Shown one piece after another: positions 9,374 to 17,482 of a DNA stretch of 64,000 nucleotides (within the stretch, counting starts at the first letter, position 1; each line of letters starts with the position of its first letter). The notes beneath the pieces were generated by a model, which had not been told where the DNA came from, did no database searches, and saw only the letters and a program-made list of their open reading frames with translations. The DNA comes from Sporosarcina koreensis (lineage in GTDB: Bacteria > Bacillota > Bacilli > Bacillales_A > Planococcaceae). Location of the stretch: the NCBI RefSeq assembly GCF_000826145.2, contig NZ_LN651337.1, forward strand, positions 809,774 to 873,773. The letters are read 5' to 3'. Made by a program: the position numbers and the translations under genes.

Positions 9374-9408
9374 AAAAACAGCCGGCGGAAACCGCTAGGC
9401 TGCTTTTG
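9374..9408 (-). terminator. Intrinsic terminator after ndk
   Basis: Minus-strand hairpin downstream of the ndk stop: GCAGCC and CGG pair with CCG and GGCTG around a short loop, followed by TTTTTG. Stem is interrupted by a small internal mismatch. It lies between ndk and cheR. Confidence 0.65.
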
Positions 9409-9415
9409 CAAGAAT

Positions 9416-9862
9416 TTAGTTGATCCAGCTGTTGATATCTTTTTTGTAGGAAGTAAGTTCCTCTTCCTTGAAGAACAAGCCGATTTCACGCTCAGCGGAT
9501 TCAGGTGAATCCGAACCGTGGATGATGTTCTTGCCGACAGTGACTGCGAAGTCGCCGCGGATCGTTCCCGGTGCTGAATCTTTCGGGTTTGTTGCACCCA
9601 TCATGAGGCGTGCTGTCGAAATGACATTCTCGCCTTCCCAGACCATTGCAAATACAGGACCGGATGTGATGAACTCGACAAGTTCCCCGAAGAACGGACG
9701 CTCTTTGTGCTCGCCGTAGTGCTGCTCGGCAAGTTCCTGTGAAATCTGCATCAGCTTACCGCCGACGAGCTGGTAGCCTTTGCTTTCGAAACGGTTAACG
9801 ATCTCACCGATAAGTCCGCGCTGGACGCCATCCGGTTTTACCATCAAAAATGTTTTTTCCAT
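9416..9862 (-). CDS. ndk: Nucleoside diphosphate kinase
   Basis: Ndk balances nucleoside triphosphate pools by moving phosphate through a histidine intermediate. The 148-residue product is the usual length. The catalytic histidine is H115 in [20 protein letters not shown], and the N-terminus [20 protein letters not shown] is typical. The ATG at 9862 follows an AAGGAGAG-like site. A good sigma A promoter lies about 50 bases upstream (9911-9939) and a terminator follows, so it may be transcribed alone. Order hepT-ndk-cheR is the same as in B. subtilis. Confidence 0.97.
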   Translation of the reverse strand: MEKTFLMVKPDGVQRGLIGEIVNRFESKGYQLVGGKLMQISQELAEQHYGEHKERPFFGELVEFITSGPVFAMVWEGENVISTARLMMGATNPKDSAPGTIRGDFAVTVGKNIIHGSDSPESAEREIGLFFKEEELTSYKKDINSWIN

Positions 9863-9910
9863 AATACATGATCTCTCCTTATCATTGCGAATCAGGGATG
9901 CCCCTACTGA

Positions 9911-9939
9911 ATAGTATCAAACACAGGACAATCTTTCAA
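9911..9939 (-). promoter_or_regulatory. Sigma A promoter for ndk
   Basis: Minus strand: TTGAAA (-35, 9934-9939), a 17-base spacer, then TACTAT (-10, 9911-9916) preceded by TGA, an extended -10 feature. It lies in the 99-base gap between hepT and ndk and points at ndk. Confidence 0.65.
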
Positions 9940-9961
9940 TTTTTTCTTTATTCGGCAATGC

Positions 9962-10936
9962 TCAATACGTCCGTTTCCCGAGGAAATCGGCAATTTGTTC
10001 GAATGCCTGTTTTGCATCGCTGTCCGGAAGCCACTTGATTTCATCTGCGGCTTTCTGCAGATAGAGGTCGCTGACAGCCTGGGCTTTCTCGATAGCGCCG
10101 CTTTTGCGGACGTAGTCCAGCATGGCAGACCGTTCGTGTTCAGTCAGGCTGCCGTCGAATGCGCTTGTCAAATACGGCTGGAAGTCCGGCTCATCCCGTA
10201 TGTACAGGATCGGCAGTGTAATATGCCCGTTCAGGAGATCGGATCCTGCCGGTTTGCCGAGCTGTTTGTCGGATGAGGTGAGATCCAGTATATCATCGAC
10301 GATCTGGAATGCCATCCCTGCATAATAGCCGAAATTCCGCAGTCTGCGCACAACGTCACCGTCCGCGCCGGAAATGAGCGCGCCGAGTTCACAGCTGGAA
10401 GACAGCAGAAGCGCCGTTTTCCGTTTGATACGGCGCAGATAATCGCGCAGCGACTGATCGGTCTGCCTCTGGTAATCGAACTGGATGATCTCACCCTTGC
10501 AGATTTCAAGCATTGTTGTCGCGAGCAGCCGGTGGACAGGAATCATTTCGATTTCGCCGATGGACGTCAGTGCACGTGAGAAAAGGAAATCACCGGTGTA
10601 CATTGCAATCCGGTTATCCCATTTCGCTTTGACGGTCTTCCGGCTTCTTCTCATATCCGAATCGTCGATCACGTCGTCATGGACGAGAGAGGCCATGTGG
10701 ACAAGTTCAAGCGAGACCGCCACTTTCGCTGTGCGTTCCATCGAATACGAACCGAACTTTGAAGAAAGGAATACGAAAATTGGACGGATCCTCTTCCCTC
10801 CTGCTCTCAGCAGATGCATGGACGCCTGCTGAATGAGCGGGGAATCCGACTGAACGGCATTCTCAAGCTCTTTCTCGATATAAATGAGTTCCTTCCGGAA
10901 ATCTGTATATAAAGCCATCGCCTTCAATTTTTCCAA
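9962..10936 (-). CDS. hepT: Heptaprenyl diphosphate synthase component II (TTG start)
   Basis: HepT is the catalytic subunit that extends FPP to the C35 chain used for menaquinone-7; it works with HepS. The 324-residue protein has the first Asp-rich motif LVHDDVIDDSDMRRS (D87, D88, D91) and the second FQIVDDILD near residue 210. I start it at TTG 10936 because AAGGG lies seven bases upstream. The in-frame ATG at 10918 has an SD-like GAAGG only two bases away. menG and hepS lie just upstream in the same orientation, 29 bases separating menG and hepT. Confidence 0.94.
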   Translation of the reverse strand: MEKLKAMALYTDFRKELIYIEKELENAVQSDSPLIQQASMHLLRAGGKRIRPIFVFLSSKFGSYSMERTAKVAVSLELVHMASLVHDDVIDDSDMRRSRKTVKAKWDNRIAMYTGDFLFSRALTSIGEIEMIPVHRLLATTMLEICKGEIIQFDYQRQTDQSLRDYLRRIKRKTALLLSSSCELGALISGADGDVVRRLRNFGYYAGMAFQIVDDILDLTSSDKQLGKPAGSDLLNGHITLPILYIRDEPDFQPYLTSAFDGSLTEHERSAMLDYVRKSGAIEKAQAVSDLYLQKAADEIKWLPDSDAKQAFEQIADFLGKRTY

Positions 10937-10965
10937 AATGATTCCCTTCTCCCGCCTGCATAATA

Positions 10966-11661
10966 TTATTTGATTGCGATGTGTCCGGCAGCAACGCCGC
11001 CGCTGTATGGCCGATAGTCGACCCTGACAAACCCCGCATCCTTGAACATATGCGCGAGCTCTTCCCTTCCGGGGAAGTCGTCTGCTGATTCCTGCAGCCA
11101 GGAATACTCATTGTAACTTTTCGCAAACAGCTTGCCGAACACCGGCATGATGTAATGGAAGTACAGCCTGAATGCCTGCCGGTATCCCGGAATGAGAGAC
11201 TGTGATGTTTCCAGACAGGCGGCAAGGCCTCCGGGTTTCACGACGCGGTACAGCTCTTTCAGCACCTTTTCGTAGTCCGGCACATTCCGCAGACCGAATC
11301 CGATCGTTACGACATCGAACGTGTTATCTTCGAATGGCAGTTCCATGGCATTGCCCTGGACAAGCGTGATATTCGGATAGTCTTCGGTCTTAGGCGCCGC
11401 GCTCGACAGCATGGCTTCGCTGAAGTCCAGCCCGGTGACAGTGCCGTTCGTGCCGACAGCGTTTGCGAGGGCGATCGTCCAGTCCGCCGTTCCGCAGCAG
11501 ACATCCAGGGCTTTCATACCCGGCTTGATATCCATACGTTCCATGATATCCGCACGCCAGCCTTTGTGCAGATTGAAACTGATGACTGAATTCATCTTGT
11601 CGTATTCACTCGAAATGGATTGGAATACGGAATGTACCTTTTCTTCTTTCGATTGACTCAA
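10966..11661 (-). CDS. menG: Demethylmenaquinone methyltransferase
   Basis: MenG (UbiE/MenH family) does the last step of menaquinone synthesis, C-methylation of demethylmenaquinone with SAM. The 231-residue protein has the SAM-binding motif [15 protein letters not shown] near residue 48 and the family signature [23 protein letters not shown] near residue 120-140. It lies between hepS and hepT as in B. subtilis, so the side-chain synthase subunits and the final methylation are made together. AAGGGGAT precedes the start. Confidence 0.95.
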   Translation of the reverse strand: MSQSKEEKVHSVFQSISSEYDKMNSVISFNLHKGWRADIMERMDIKPGMKALDVCCGTADWTIALANAVGTNGTVTGLDFSEAMLSSAAPKTEDYPNITLVQGNAMELPFEDNTFDVVTIGFGLRNVPDYEKVLKELYRVVKPGGLAACLETSQSLIPGYRQAFRLYFHYIMPVFGKLFAKSYNEYSWLQESADDFPGREELAHMFKDAGFVRVDYRPYSGGVAAGHIAIK

Positions 11662-11683
11662 AAGGATCCCCTCTTTTCATTGG

Positions 11684-12394
11684 TCAGCTTGATGATGATA
11701 ATGAATGCAGGCGATCCTGCACTGTATCCGCGAGGACCGGGGACAGCCCTGCAGCCTGCCCGGTCTCCGACTGCCATCTTGAACCGAGCAGTCCGACCGC
11801 CCGGCGTGCCAGCTCTTCTTCGACGCCGAATGACTTCAGGGCTTCGGGATCATGCAGTCGTATATATGTAAGCGCGTACTCGGCCAGTTTCCGGTACCTG
11901 TCGTACCCGTAACGGTCATAGAAAGTCGAAATGCACGCAGTTTCAATGACAGCCAGCCGGGACAGCAGGCGCTCCGCGGTCAGCCGGGAATCCGTCTGCA
12001 GGGCGGCTTTCTGTTCGTTGACACGGCCAATGGTCTGTGACAGTTCACGGATCAGAGTGAACTCCCCGATGTCTGCCAGCAGTTTGTAATGGACGCCGCT
12101 GAAATGATCCCCCGCCAGGACCGTCAGCTGCTGGACAGCCGATGCTGCGCCCTTCTTTTCGATGCGGTCATGGATATCCAAGGCAGCCTGAATGGCTCCT
12201 ACAGCGATCATGACCTCCTCAGCTGGTCTATCCGCTGTCATCCCGTCATTCAGCAGCGGAAGCAGCAGATAGAAGGCCTTGTCCCGGTCAAGCGGCACAT
12301 CCGCGATCTCCCGGTCCAGGGTCGGTTCCTTCAATGCAGACCGCAAGCCGGCCATATAATTTTCTATGAATGTGTCCAATTGCTGTTTGTTCAT
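11684..12394 (-). CDS. hepS: Heptaprenyl diphosphate synthase component I
   Basis: HepS is the small regulatory subunit that allows HepT to make the C35 product. The 236-residue protein is poorly conserved overall, but the family-like FIENYMAGLRSALKEP start and CISTFYDRYGYDRYRKLAEY segment and its position before menG-hepT identify it. I start at ATG 12394, with GGAG eight bases upstream, rather than at an in-frame start 33 residues earlier that would run into mtrB. The B. subtilis protein is about 250 residues. Certainty rests largely on the neighbourhood. Confidence 0.88.
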   Translation of the reverse strand: MNKQQLDTFIENYMAGLRSALKEPTLDREIADVPLDRDKAFYLLLPLLNDGMTADRPAEEVMIAVGAIQAALDIHDRIEKKGAASAVQQLTVLAGDHFSGVHYKLLADIGEFTLIRELSQTIGRVNEQKAALQTDSRLTAERLLSRLAVIETACISTFYDRYGYDRYRKLAEYALTYIRLHDPEALKSFGVEEELARRAVGLLGSRWQSETGQAAGLSPVLADTVQDRLHSLSSSS

Positions 12395-12434
12395 CACTGT
12401 TTCTCCATTCCAATGCAAGAGCTGCGCTCTCTGA

Positions 12435-12656
12435 TCAGGCTCTCTCTTCACTGGAGACAATCCCGTGAGCAGTCGTGATCTCTGCTTTCCCACGGATTTT
12501 CATGGCGGATGTGTGCTCCGTAAATTGGGCGATCATCACTTCACCGTTATCCAGCTTCTCAGTATGATGGAACTTTGTATCGTTTCCGCGGGTTAACCCA
12601 ATTACGCTGACACCATCTTCTTCTGCCTTGATGATTATATAGTCAGGTGCAGTCAT
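12435..12656 (-). CDS. mtrB: TRAP, trp RNA-binding attenuation protein
   Basis: TRAP is a ring of eleven subunits that, when bound to tryptophan, wraps RNA containing GAG/UAG triplets and so attenuates trp genes. The 73-residue protein has the characteristic [47 protein letters not shown] sequence, including the KKR-type RNA-contact positions and Gly/Thr residues of the Trp pocket. No trp operon occurs in this window even though the aro cluster that normally holds it is here, so its RNA targets must lie elsewhere. It has its own promoter upstream. Confidence 0.95.
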   Translation of the reverse strand: MTAPDYIIIKAEEDGVSVIGLTRGNDTKFHHTEKLDNGEVMIAQFTEHTSAMKIRGKAEITTAHGIVSSEERA

Positions 12657-12687
12657 GATTATCTCTCCCGTCTTTCATATCCTGTCT

Positions 12688-12717
12688 ATCATAGCACAGG
12701 TAAAGCGCCTATCGCAA
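12688..12717 (-). promoter_or_regulatory. Sigma A promoter for mtrB
   Basis: Minus strand: TTGCGA (12712-12717), 18-base spacer, TATGAT (12688-12693). It lies between folE and mtrB, so mtrB can be transcribed independently of folE. Confidence 0.55.
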
Positions 12718-12728
12718 AGGAGCCCGGC

Positions 12729-13292
12729 CTACTTTACAAGTGACAGGATCTCCGACCGTTTGACATCGTCGTGTTCATAGATACCGCGAGCGGCGGTTGT
12801 CACGGTTTTGGAACCTGGTTTCTTGACTCCCCGCATCGTCATGCACATATGCTCCGCCTCGATGATCACGTATACACCAAGGGGTTTCAGCATGTCCATC
12901 ATCGCATCCGCAATGGTCGTCGTGATCCTTTCCTGCAGCTGCGGGCGTTTTGCTGCCGTCTCGACAGCCCTTGCCAGCTTGCTGAGACCTGCGACGGCGC
13001 CGTCACGCGGAATATAGGCGATGTGGGCAACACCGAAGAACGGAACGAGATGATGCTCGCACATCGAGTAGAACGGAATGTCTTTCACCAGTACCATTTC
13101 GTCGTGCTGTTCATGGAAGATCGTCTTGAAATAGTCCCGCGGGTCTTCATCCATGCCGGAAAAAACTTCACCGTACATCTTCGCTACGCGTTTCGGTGTA
13201 TCCAGGAGACCTTCCCGGCCCGGGTCCTCACCGATCGCCTCCAGGATCATCGTAACCGCCTGTTCGATCTTGCGTAAATTATTTTCCTCCAT
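12729..13292 (-). CDS. folE: GTP cyclohydrolase I
   Basis: FolE (MtrA in B. subtilis) opens GTP to 7,8-dihydroneopterin triphosphate, the first folate step. The 187-residue zinc enzyme shows the [12 protein letters not shown] motif (C78, H81 zinc ligands), [15 protein letters not shown] near residue 146 and [14 protein letters not shown]. It precedes mtrB as in B. subtilis, where the two form the mtr operon. An extended -10-like TGCTACTAT lies at 13330-13338 upstream. Length and motifs are normal. Confidence 0.96.
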   Translation of the reverse strand: MEENNLRKIEQAVTMILEAIGEDPGREGLLDTPKRVAKMYGEVFSGMDEDPRDYFKTIFHEQHDEMVLVKDIPFYSMCEHHLVPFFGVAHIAYIPRDGAVAGLSKLARAVETAAKRPQLQERITTTIADAMMDMLKPLGVYVIIEAEHMCMTMRGVKKPGSKTVTTAARGIYEHDDVKRSEILSLVK

Positions 13293-13389
13293 GGCTAAAA
13301 CCTCCTCTCCTGTATATCAGTCCTTCAAAATAGTAGCACACTCGCCACATTCAGTACAGCTGCCCGCCCCGCTGAGCGGCGGCCAGCGG

Positions 13390-13435
13390 AAAGAAGCCCG
13401 CCAGCGTATCCGGAAAGGACATCTGACGGGCTTCT
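13390..13435 (-). terminator. Hairpin terminator after hbs
   Basis: Minus-strand 12-base stem (GAAGCCCGTCAG / CTGGCGGGCTTC, one G-U pair) closes an 18-base loop and is followed by TTTCC. The T-run is short, so termination may be incomplete. Confidence 0.6.
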
Positions 13436-13447
13436 ATGTAAGTGAAC

Positions 13448-13720
13448 TCACTTTACCGCATCTTTCAAAGCTTTTCCTGCTTTGAACGCTGGTACTTTGC
13501 TTGCTGCAATTTCAATCTCTTCGCCTGATTGAGGGTTACGGCCTTTACGAGCAGCGCGCTCGCGTACTTCGAAGTTACCGAAGCCGATCAATTGCACCTT
13601 TTCACCCTTTGCAAGAGCGTCTTGGATTGTTTCGAAAACAGTTTCAACAGCTTTTGTCGCATCTTTCTTCGAAAGACCTGCTGCCTCTGCTACGGAGTTG
13701 ATCAATTCAGTTTTGTTCAT
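13448..13720 (-). CDS. hbs: DNA-binding protein HU (HBsu)
   Basis: HU is the abundant histone-like protein that bends and compacts DNA. The 90-residue product is the full family length with [20 protein letters not shown] at the N-terminus, the [19 protein letters not shown] arm and [14 protein letters not shown] at the end. AGGAGG with an eight-base spacer precedes ATG 13720; the GTG three codons earlier lies inside the ribosome site. It sits between spoIVA and folE as in B. subtilis. It should be highly expressed, in keeping with its strong ribosome site. Confidence 0.98.
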   Translation of the reverse strand: MNKTELINSVAEAAGLSKKDATKAVETVFETIQDALAKGEKVQLIGFGNFEVRERAARKGRNPQSGEEIEIAASKVPAFKAGKALKDAVK

Positions 13721-13774
13721 CCCGTTCACCTCCTTCCAAAGAAAGGTCTGCTGAAGCTCATTAACACTGTAAAA

Positions 13775-13803
13775 AGAGTAACATAACCATTTCTGAGGTG
13801 CAA
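13775..13803 (-). promoter_or_regulatory. Probable promoter for hbs
   Basis: Minus strand: TTGCAC (13798-13803), 17-base spacer, TACTCT (13775-13780) with an extended TGT just upstream of the -10. A perfect ten-base palindrome ACAATATTGT abuts the -35 at 13803-13812. Confidence 0.5.
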
Positions 13804-13844
13804 CAATATTGTGGCTGCAGCAAGGCTTACGGCTAGCTTGAACG

Positions 13845-13875
13845 AAAAAAAAGACCCGTTTAAGACGGATCTTTT
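13845..13875 (-). terminator. Intrinsic terminator after spoIVA
   Basis: Minus-strand stem AAAAGATCCGT / ACGGGTCTTTT with a five-base loop followed by a run of T. It lies just past the spoIVA stop and insulates hbs. Confidence 0.85.
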
Positions 13876-13879
13876 CAAG

Positions 13880-15358
13880 TCAGACGATAAATGTCACCAT
13901 CCCTTTATTTCCTTCATTAACCATTTTTTCGATCGTTTCACGCAGTCTCCGTCTCGCGCTGGTCGGGACTGACGATGTCTTGAAACGGATGCTCTCTTTC
14001 AGCACTTCATGGAGAGGCGTGCCGAACAGCTGTGTCTCCCACAGTGCTTCACGATCATGCAGGTAGGCGTTCTTCAGCTCCTTGAGCAGGTGGTGGCTGT
14101 GGAATTCCGAGCCGATCAGCGGCGCGAATTCGGCTTCCATATCGATCCGGATCACATGCAGGGCAGGAGCGGTCGCCTTCATACGGACTCCATAGAAGGA
14201 ATCTTGCTTGATAAGCTCCGGCTGTGTCGGTTCGAAGTCTGCAATCGTCGGCAGCGCAACCCCATAGCCTTCTTTCTTGGCTGTGTCGATTGCCTCGGCG
14301 AACATATCGTATGATTTCTTCGCCTTCACTGCATCCTGGATGAACAGCAGCCAGTCTTTCTTCGTTTTCATCTCCGTATCCATGTAGGACTCGCACACGG
14401 CCAGGTAGGTCTCTTCCGTGATCTTCAGGTCCAGTGTCGCTTTCCCTTTCCCGGCATCCACCTCGATGACATCCGCATGCTTGATATAGTCTTCTTCATT
14501 GAGACGTTCCGCCAGCTGCTGCACTTTCCTGATTTTTGATGCTTCCAGGAATCCTTCATTGATGATGTCATCGATCTGTGCGTTGAGCATATGCTCGGGA
14601 CCCAGGACATCCATCCAATCCGGCTTCTGCAGATCGATCTGGGTGATCGGGAATTCATAGAGCGCTTCTTTCAGGATCAGCTGGATCTCCTGGGCATTCA
14701 GCTGGTCTGCGCTGATGGCGATGACGGGTACCCCGTAGGTTTCGTGCAGCTGCTGTCTGAGCTGGACCGTCTTTTCATGGGCCGGCATCTTGGAATTCAG
14801 GACGATGACAAATGGCTTCCCGATTTCTTTCAGCTTTCCGACGATCTCCGTTTCCGCAATTTCAGCGGCGGAACGCGGGATGTTGTTCACCGTTCCGTCA
14901 GTTGTCAGCAGGATGCCGATTGTCGAGTGGTCACGGATCACTTTGTCGGTGCCGATGCGTGCGGCTTCCTCGAACGGGATCGGTTCGTTGTGCCAAGGGG
15001 TATGCACATACTTCGGACCGTCCTCGTCTTCATACCCTTTCACGCCGTCGATGACGTAGCCCACACAGTCCGCCAGACGGATCTGGAAGGACAGTTCGCC
15101 GTCCCCTACCGACACAGCGGTACCTTGTGCGGGGACGAATTTCGGCTCGGCTGTCATGATGACCGGACCCGGCGAGCTTTGCGGAAGTTCATCCTGCGCA
15201 CGCGTCCGGTCTGCCTGTTCGCTCATATTCGGGATTACGACTTCTTCCATGACACGTTTGACAAATGTGGACTTTCCGACCCGGACAGGGCCGACCACTC
15301 CGATATAGATATCCCCATCCGTCCGTCTGGCCAAGTTTTCATATAGTTCTTCTTTCAT
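13880..15358 (-). CDS. spoIVA: Stage IV sporulation protein A, spore coat ATPase
   Basis: SpoIVA is a mother-cell ATPase that polymerises on the forespore surface to make the coat basement layer. The 492-residue protein equals the B. subtilis length and has the Walker A motif GPVRVGKST at residues 23-31 and LNSKMPAHEKTVQLRQQL in the GTPase-like domain. ATG 15358 is preferred to the one at 15364 because GGAGG is nine rather than three bases away. A sigma E promoter is expected, but I could not find a convincing one upstream. Presence argues for true endospore ancestry. Confidence 0.97.
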   Translation of the reverse strand: MKEELYENLARRTDGDIYIGVVGPVRVGKSTFVKRVMEEVVIPNMSEQADRTRAQDELPQSSPGPVIMTAEPKFVPAQGTAVSVGDGELSFQIRLADCVGYVIDGVKGYEDEDGPKYVHTPWHNEPIPFEEAARIGTDKVIRDHSTIGILLTTDGTVNNIPRSAAEIAETEIVGKLKEIGKPFVIVLNSKMPAHEKTVQLRQQLHETYGVPVIAISADQLNAQEIQLILKEALYEFPITQIDLQKPDWMDVLGPEHMLNAQIDDIINEGFLEASKIRKVQQLAERLNEEDYIKHADVIEVDAGKGKATLDLKITEETYLAVCESYMDTEMKTKKDWLLFIQDAVKAKKSYDMFAEAIDTAKKEGYGVALPTIADFEPTQPELIKQDSFYGVRMKATAPALHVIRIDMEAEFAPLIGSEFHSHHLLKELKNAYLHDREALWETQLFGTPLHEVLKESIRFKTSSVPTSARRRLRETIEKMVNEGNKGMVTFIV

Positions 15359-15399
15359 TTCCATCGTCCTCCTTTTCTACGCATAATAGTTTATGAAAC

Positions 15400-15437
15400 A
15401 AAAAAACGTTTCATGCCTGAAGCACGAAACGTTTTTT
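15400..15437 (-). terminator. Intrinsic terminator after yphF
   Basis: Minus-strand stem AAAAAACGTTTCGTGC / GCATGAAACGTTTTTT around a five-base loop, ending in a T-run. One of the clearest terminators in the window; it lies just past the yphF stop. Confidence 0.9.
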
Positions 15438-15439
15438 GT

Positions 15440-16159
15440 TCAGTTGGAGGATTTCAGGAAAACCACTTCATTCTGTCCGTTCACCGTATAAGGCAGGGAG
15501 TATGCCGGCAGGATCGGATAATTGTCGGCCAGCAGATACCGGATATCCTCTCCGGGCTTGACGTCAGGCTTATCCCGTTCCACGATACGCGCCAGGTCGA
15601 TGGCATAATCGATATAGAAGTTGCCGTCACCGCCGACGACAAGCGGCAGATGGGCATCCGAATAAGGGCTTTCCACTGTCAGCGGTTCTTTCAGCCCCAT
15701 CTTCTTGAAATCGACCTTGTAGACGTTCGCACCTTCCTGCACAGGGTCCTTGAAAGGCAGGACGCCGTTCACTGTCTTTCGGAGGATCAGTTCGCGGATC
15801 CGCTCTGCAACACGCAGATCCACAAGTTTCACTGTCGGATCCTCCTCGACATCCATGAGGACATACTGATAGATCCCCCCCTGCTCATAGGCGTTCGATG
15901 GGATCTTCTCAGTCAATGAAGGGACGATTTTCGAAAACTCGATCGGGTATTTGATATACGGATCGGTTTCCTGATCCCTCGTCTTGATGGGCAGCAGGCC
16001 GTCCGTCTGCTGCTGGTACGTATCGACGGCCTTCTGGACAGTCTCCATCTGATCTTCGTAGGGTGTCTGCTTGCTTTCCAGCTCGTCTTGCGGGTACAGG
16101 CAGCCGGACAGCAGCAGCATCACAGCAGCAGCCATCGGCAGCATGATCATGCGTTTCAT
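15440..16159 (-). CDS. yphF: YphF-like lipoprotein
   Basis: The 239-residue product starts MKRMIMLPMAAAVMLLLSGC, a lipoprotein signal with lipobox LSGC and modified cysteine at C20, so it should be anchored outside the membrane. The mature part has no motif I recognise; it contains repeated acidic and basic stretches without repeats. The position between spoIVA and yphE/gpsA matches B. subtilis yphF, a protein of unknown function. I use ATG 16159 because the upstream extension lacks a signal and would cover yphE. AGGAGG is 11 bases upstream. It starts five bases after the yphE stop. Confidence 0.85.
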   Translation of the reverse strand: MKRMIMLPMAAAVMLLLSGCLYPQDELESKQTPYEDQMETVQKAVDTYQQQTDGLLPIKTRDQETDPYIKYPIEFSKIVPSLTEKIPSNAYEQGGIYQYVLMDVEEDPTVKLVDLRVAERIRELILRKTVNGVLPFKDPVQEGANVYKVDFKKMGLKEPLTVESPYSDAHLPLVVGGDGNFYIDYAIDLARIVERDKPDVKPGEDIRYLLADNYPILPAYSLPYTVNGQNEVVFLKSSN

Positions 16160-16163
16160 CAGC

Positions 16164-16367
16164 TTATGCGCCTCCTGTCGGTCCATTGAATACAAGATAG
16201 ACCATTGCGAAAAACGAAAAGAGCAGCAGTGCATAGGCAATGATTGCAAACAGGATGCTTACAATCTTGTTTTTTATTTTTGTTCGGCTCAGATGGATGA
16301 GTCCCATGGAAATCACCATGCAACCCATCGCATAAAACGATAGCCACATTTTATCCAGCGAGGACAA
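16164..16367 (-). CDS. yphE: Small membrane protein YphE (DUF2768)
   Basis: This 67-residue protein has two predicted membrane helices (SFYAMGCMVISMGLIHL and ILFAIIAYALLLFSFFAMVYLVF) separated by a basic loop RTKIKNK. It matches B. subtilis YphE in size, topology and position (gpsA-yphE-yphF-spoIVA). No function is known. The start is uncertain: TTG 16367 has AAGGA ten bases away, while ATG 16349 lacks a clear ribosome site. A small six-base-pair hairpin lies immediately upstream (16386-16401). Confidence 0.75.
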   Translation of the reverse strand: MSSLDKMWLSFYAMGCMVISMGLIHLSRTKIKNKIVSILFAIIAYALLLFSFFAMVYLVFNGPTGGA

Positions 16368-16422
16368 AGCGAGTCATTCCTTCCAGCCGTTAGCGAACGG
16401 CCATATAGTTAAGTATTGAAGG

Positions 16423-16444
16423 CTGCCCGGCAGCTGCCGGTCAG
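16423..16444. repeat. Perfect-core palindrome at the 3' end of gpsA
   Basis: A 14-base perfect palindrome CCGGCAGCTGCCGG (16427-16440) is flanked by CTG and CAG, giving a 22-base palindrome with one mismatch pair. It has no loop and no T-run and abuts the gpsA stop. It may act as a weak terminator stem or mRNA 3' protector. Confidence 0.6.
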
Positions 16445-17466
16445 TCAGTGAACTGATCAGTTTCTTTCTTCCTGTCCCTGTTCATCAGCCAGTCGACTGC
16501 TTCCCTCGGTTCGTGACCTTCGAACAAGACCGAGTAGAGGGCTTCCGTCAGCGGCATGGAAACGCCGTAATGAGCAGCCAGCTGGTGGGCCGCTTTGGTC
16601 GTGCGCACGCCCTCGATGACCATGCCCATCCCTGCCGTCACCTCTTCCAGCGTCTGCCCTTTGCCGAGCATATTGCCGGCTCTCCAGTTCCTGGAATGGA
16701 CACTGTTGGCAGTCACGATGAGATCCCCCATGCCCGCCAGTCCTGCGAAGGTCGATGGATTGGCACCCATTTTGACACCTAGGCGCGTGATCTCGGCAAG
16801 CCCGCGGGTGATCAATGCCGCTTTCGCATTATCCCCGTATGCCAGGCCGTCCGTAATGCCGGCTGCCAGCGCGATGACATTCTTCAGCGCACCGCCGAGC
16901 TCGACACCGAGCACGTCCTGATTCGTATAGACCCGGAAATAGGAATTCATGAACAAATTTTGGATTTCCTCTGCTGCAGCGAGATCATCCGAGGCCGCAG
17001 AGACCGTTGTCGGATGGCGCAGGACCACTTCCTCCGCATGGGACGGACCAGACAGGACGACCAGCGCTTTCCGGACTGCAGGACGGATCTCCTCTGCCAG
17101 CATTTCAGTGATCCGTTTCTGTGTATCCGGTTCGATTCCTTTGGAAACGTGTACAATTGTCACAGGCCGTTCGATGAGTTGGTCCAGCTGCCTGCCAATT
17201 TCGCGGATCCCTTTGGTCGGCACGGCCACTATCAGGATATCCGCATGGTCGACTGCCGCTTTCAGATCGGAGGTGCCGCGCAGGGATTCCGGAAGAATGC
17301 AGTCGTTCAAGTAGGACGAATTGGTATGGTGCTCATTTATTTCATCGGTCTGTTCCTGGCGTCTGCTCCAGATCAGACAGTTGTGTCCATTTTCTGCGAG
17401 GACGAATGCAAGGGCGGTTCCCCAGCTCCCTGCCCCGATTACAGAGACATTTTTCAAAGTGTTCAT
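16441..17466 (-). CDS. gpsA: NAD(P)-dependent glycerol-3-phosphate dehydrogenase
   Basis: GpsA reduces dihydroxyacetone phosphate to sn-glycerol-3-phosphate for phospholipids. The 341-residue protein has the nucleotide-binding GAGSWGTALA at residues 11-20, catalytic-lysine region GGALKNVIALAAGI near residue 188 and GLAGMGDLIVT near 250. It starts 16 bases after the der stop, so der-gpsA are probably co-transcribed as in B. subtilis. With plsC just upstream in the same orientation, the region favours membrane lipid synthesis. Confidence 0.96.
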   Translation of the reverse strand: MNTLKNVSVIGAGSWGTALAFVLAENGHNCLIWSRRQEQTDEINEHHTNSSYLNDCILPESLRGTSDLKAAVDHADILIVAVPTKGIREIGRQLDQLIERPVTIVHVSKGIEPDTQKRITEMLAEEIRPAVRKALVVLSGPSHAEEVVLRHPTTVSAASDDLAAAEEIQNLFMNSYFRVYTNQDVLGVELGGALKNVIALAAGITDGLAYGDNAKAALITRGLAEITRLGVKMGANPSTFAGLAGMGDLIVTANSVHSRNWRAGNMLGKGQTLEEVTAGMGMVIEGVRTTKAAHQLAAHYGVSMPLTEALYSVLFEGHEPREAVDWLMNRDRKKETDQFTD

Positions 17467-17482
17467 CCTTTCTGCCAGGTTC

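Noticed and set aside
15359-15440. Sigma E promoter upstream of spoIVA
   Set aside because: No convincing -35/-10 pair; most of the gap is taken by the yphF terminator.
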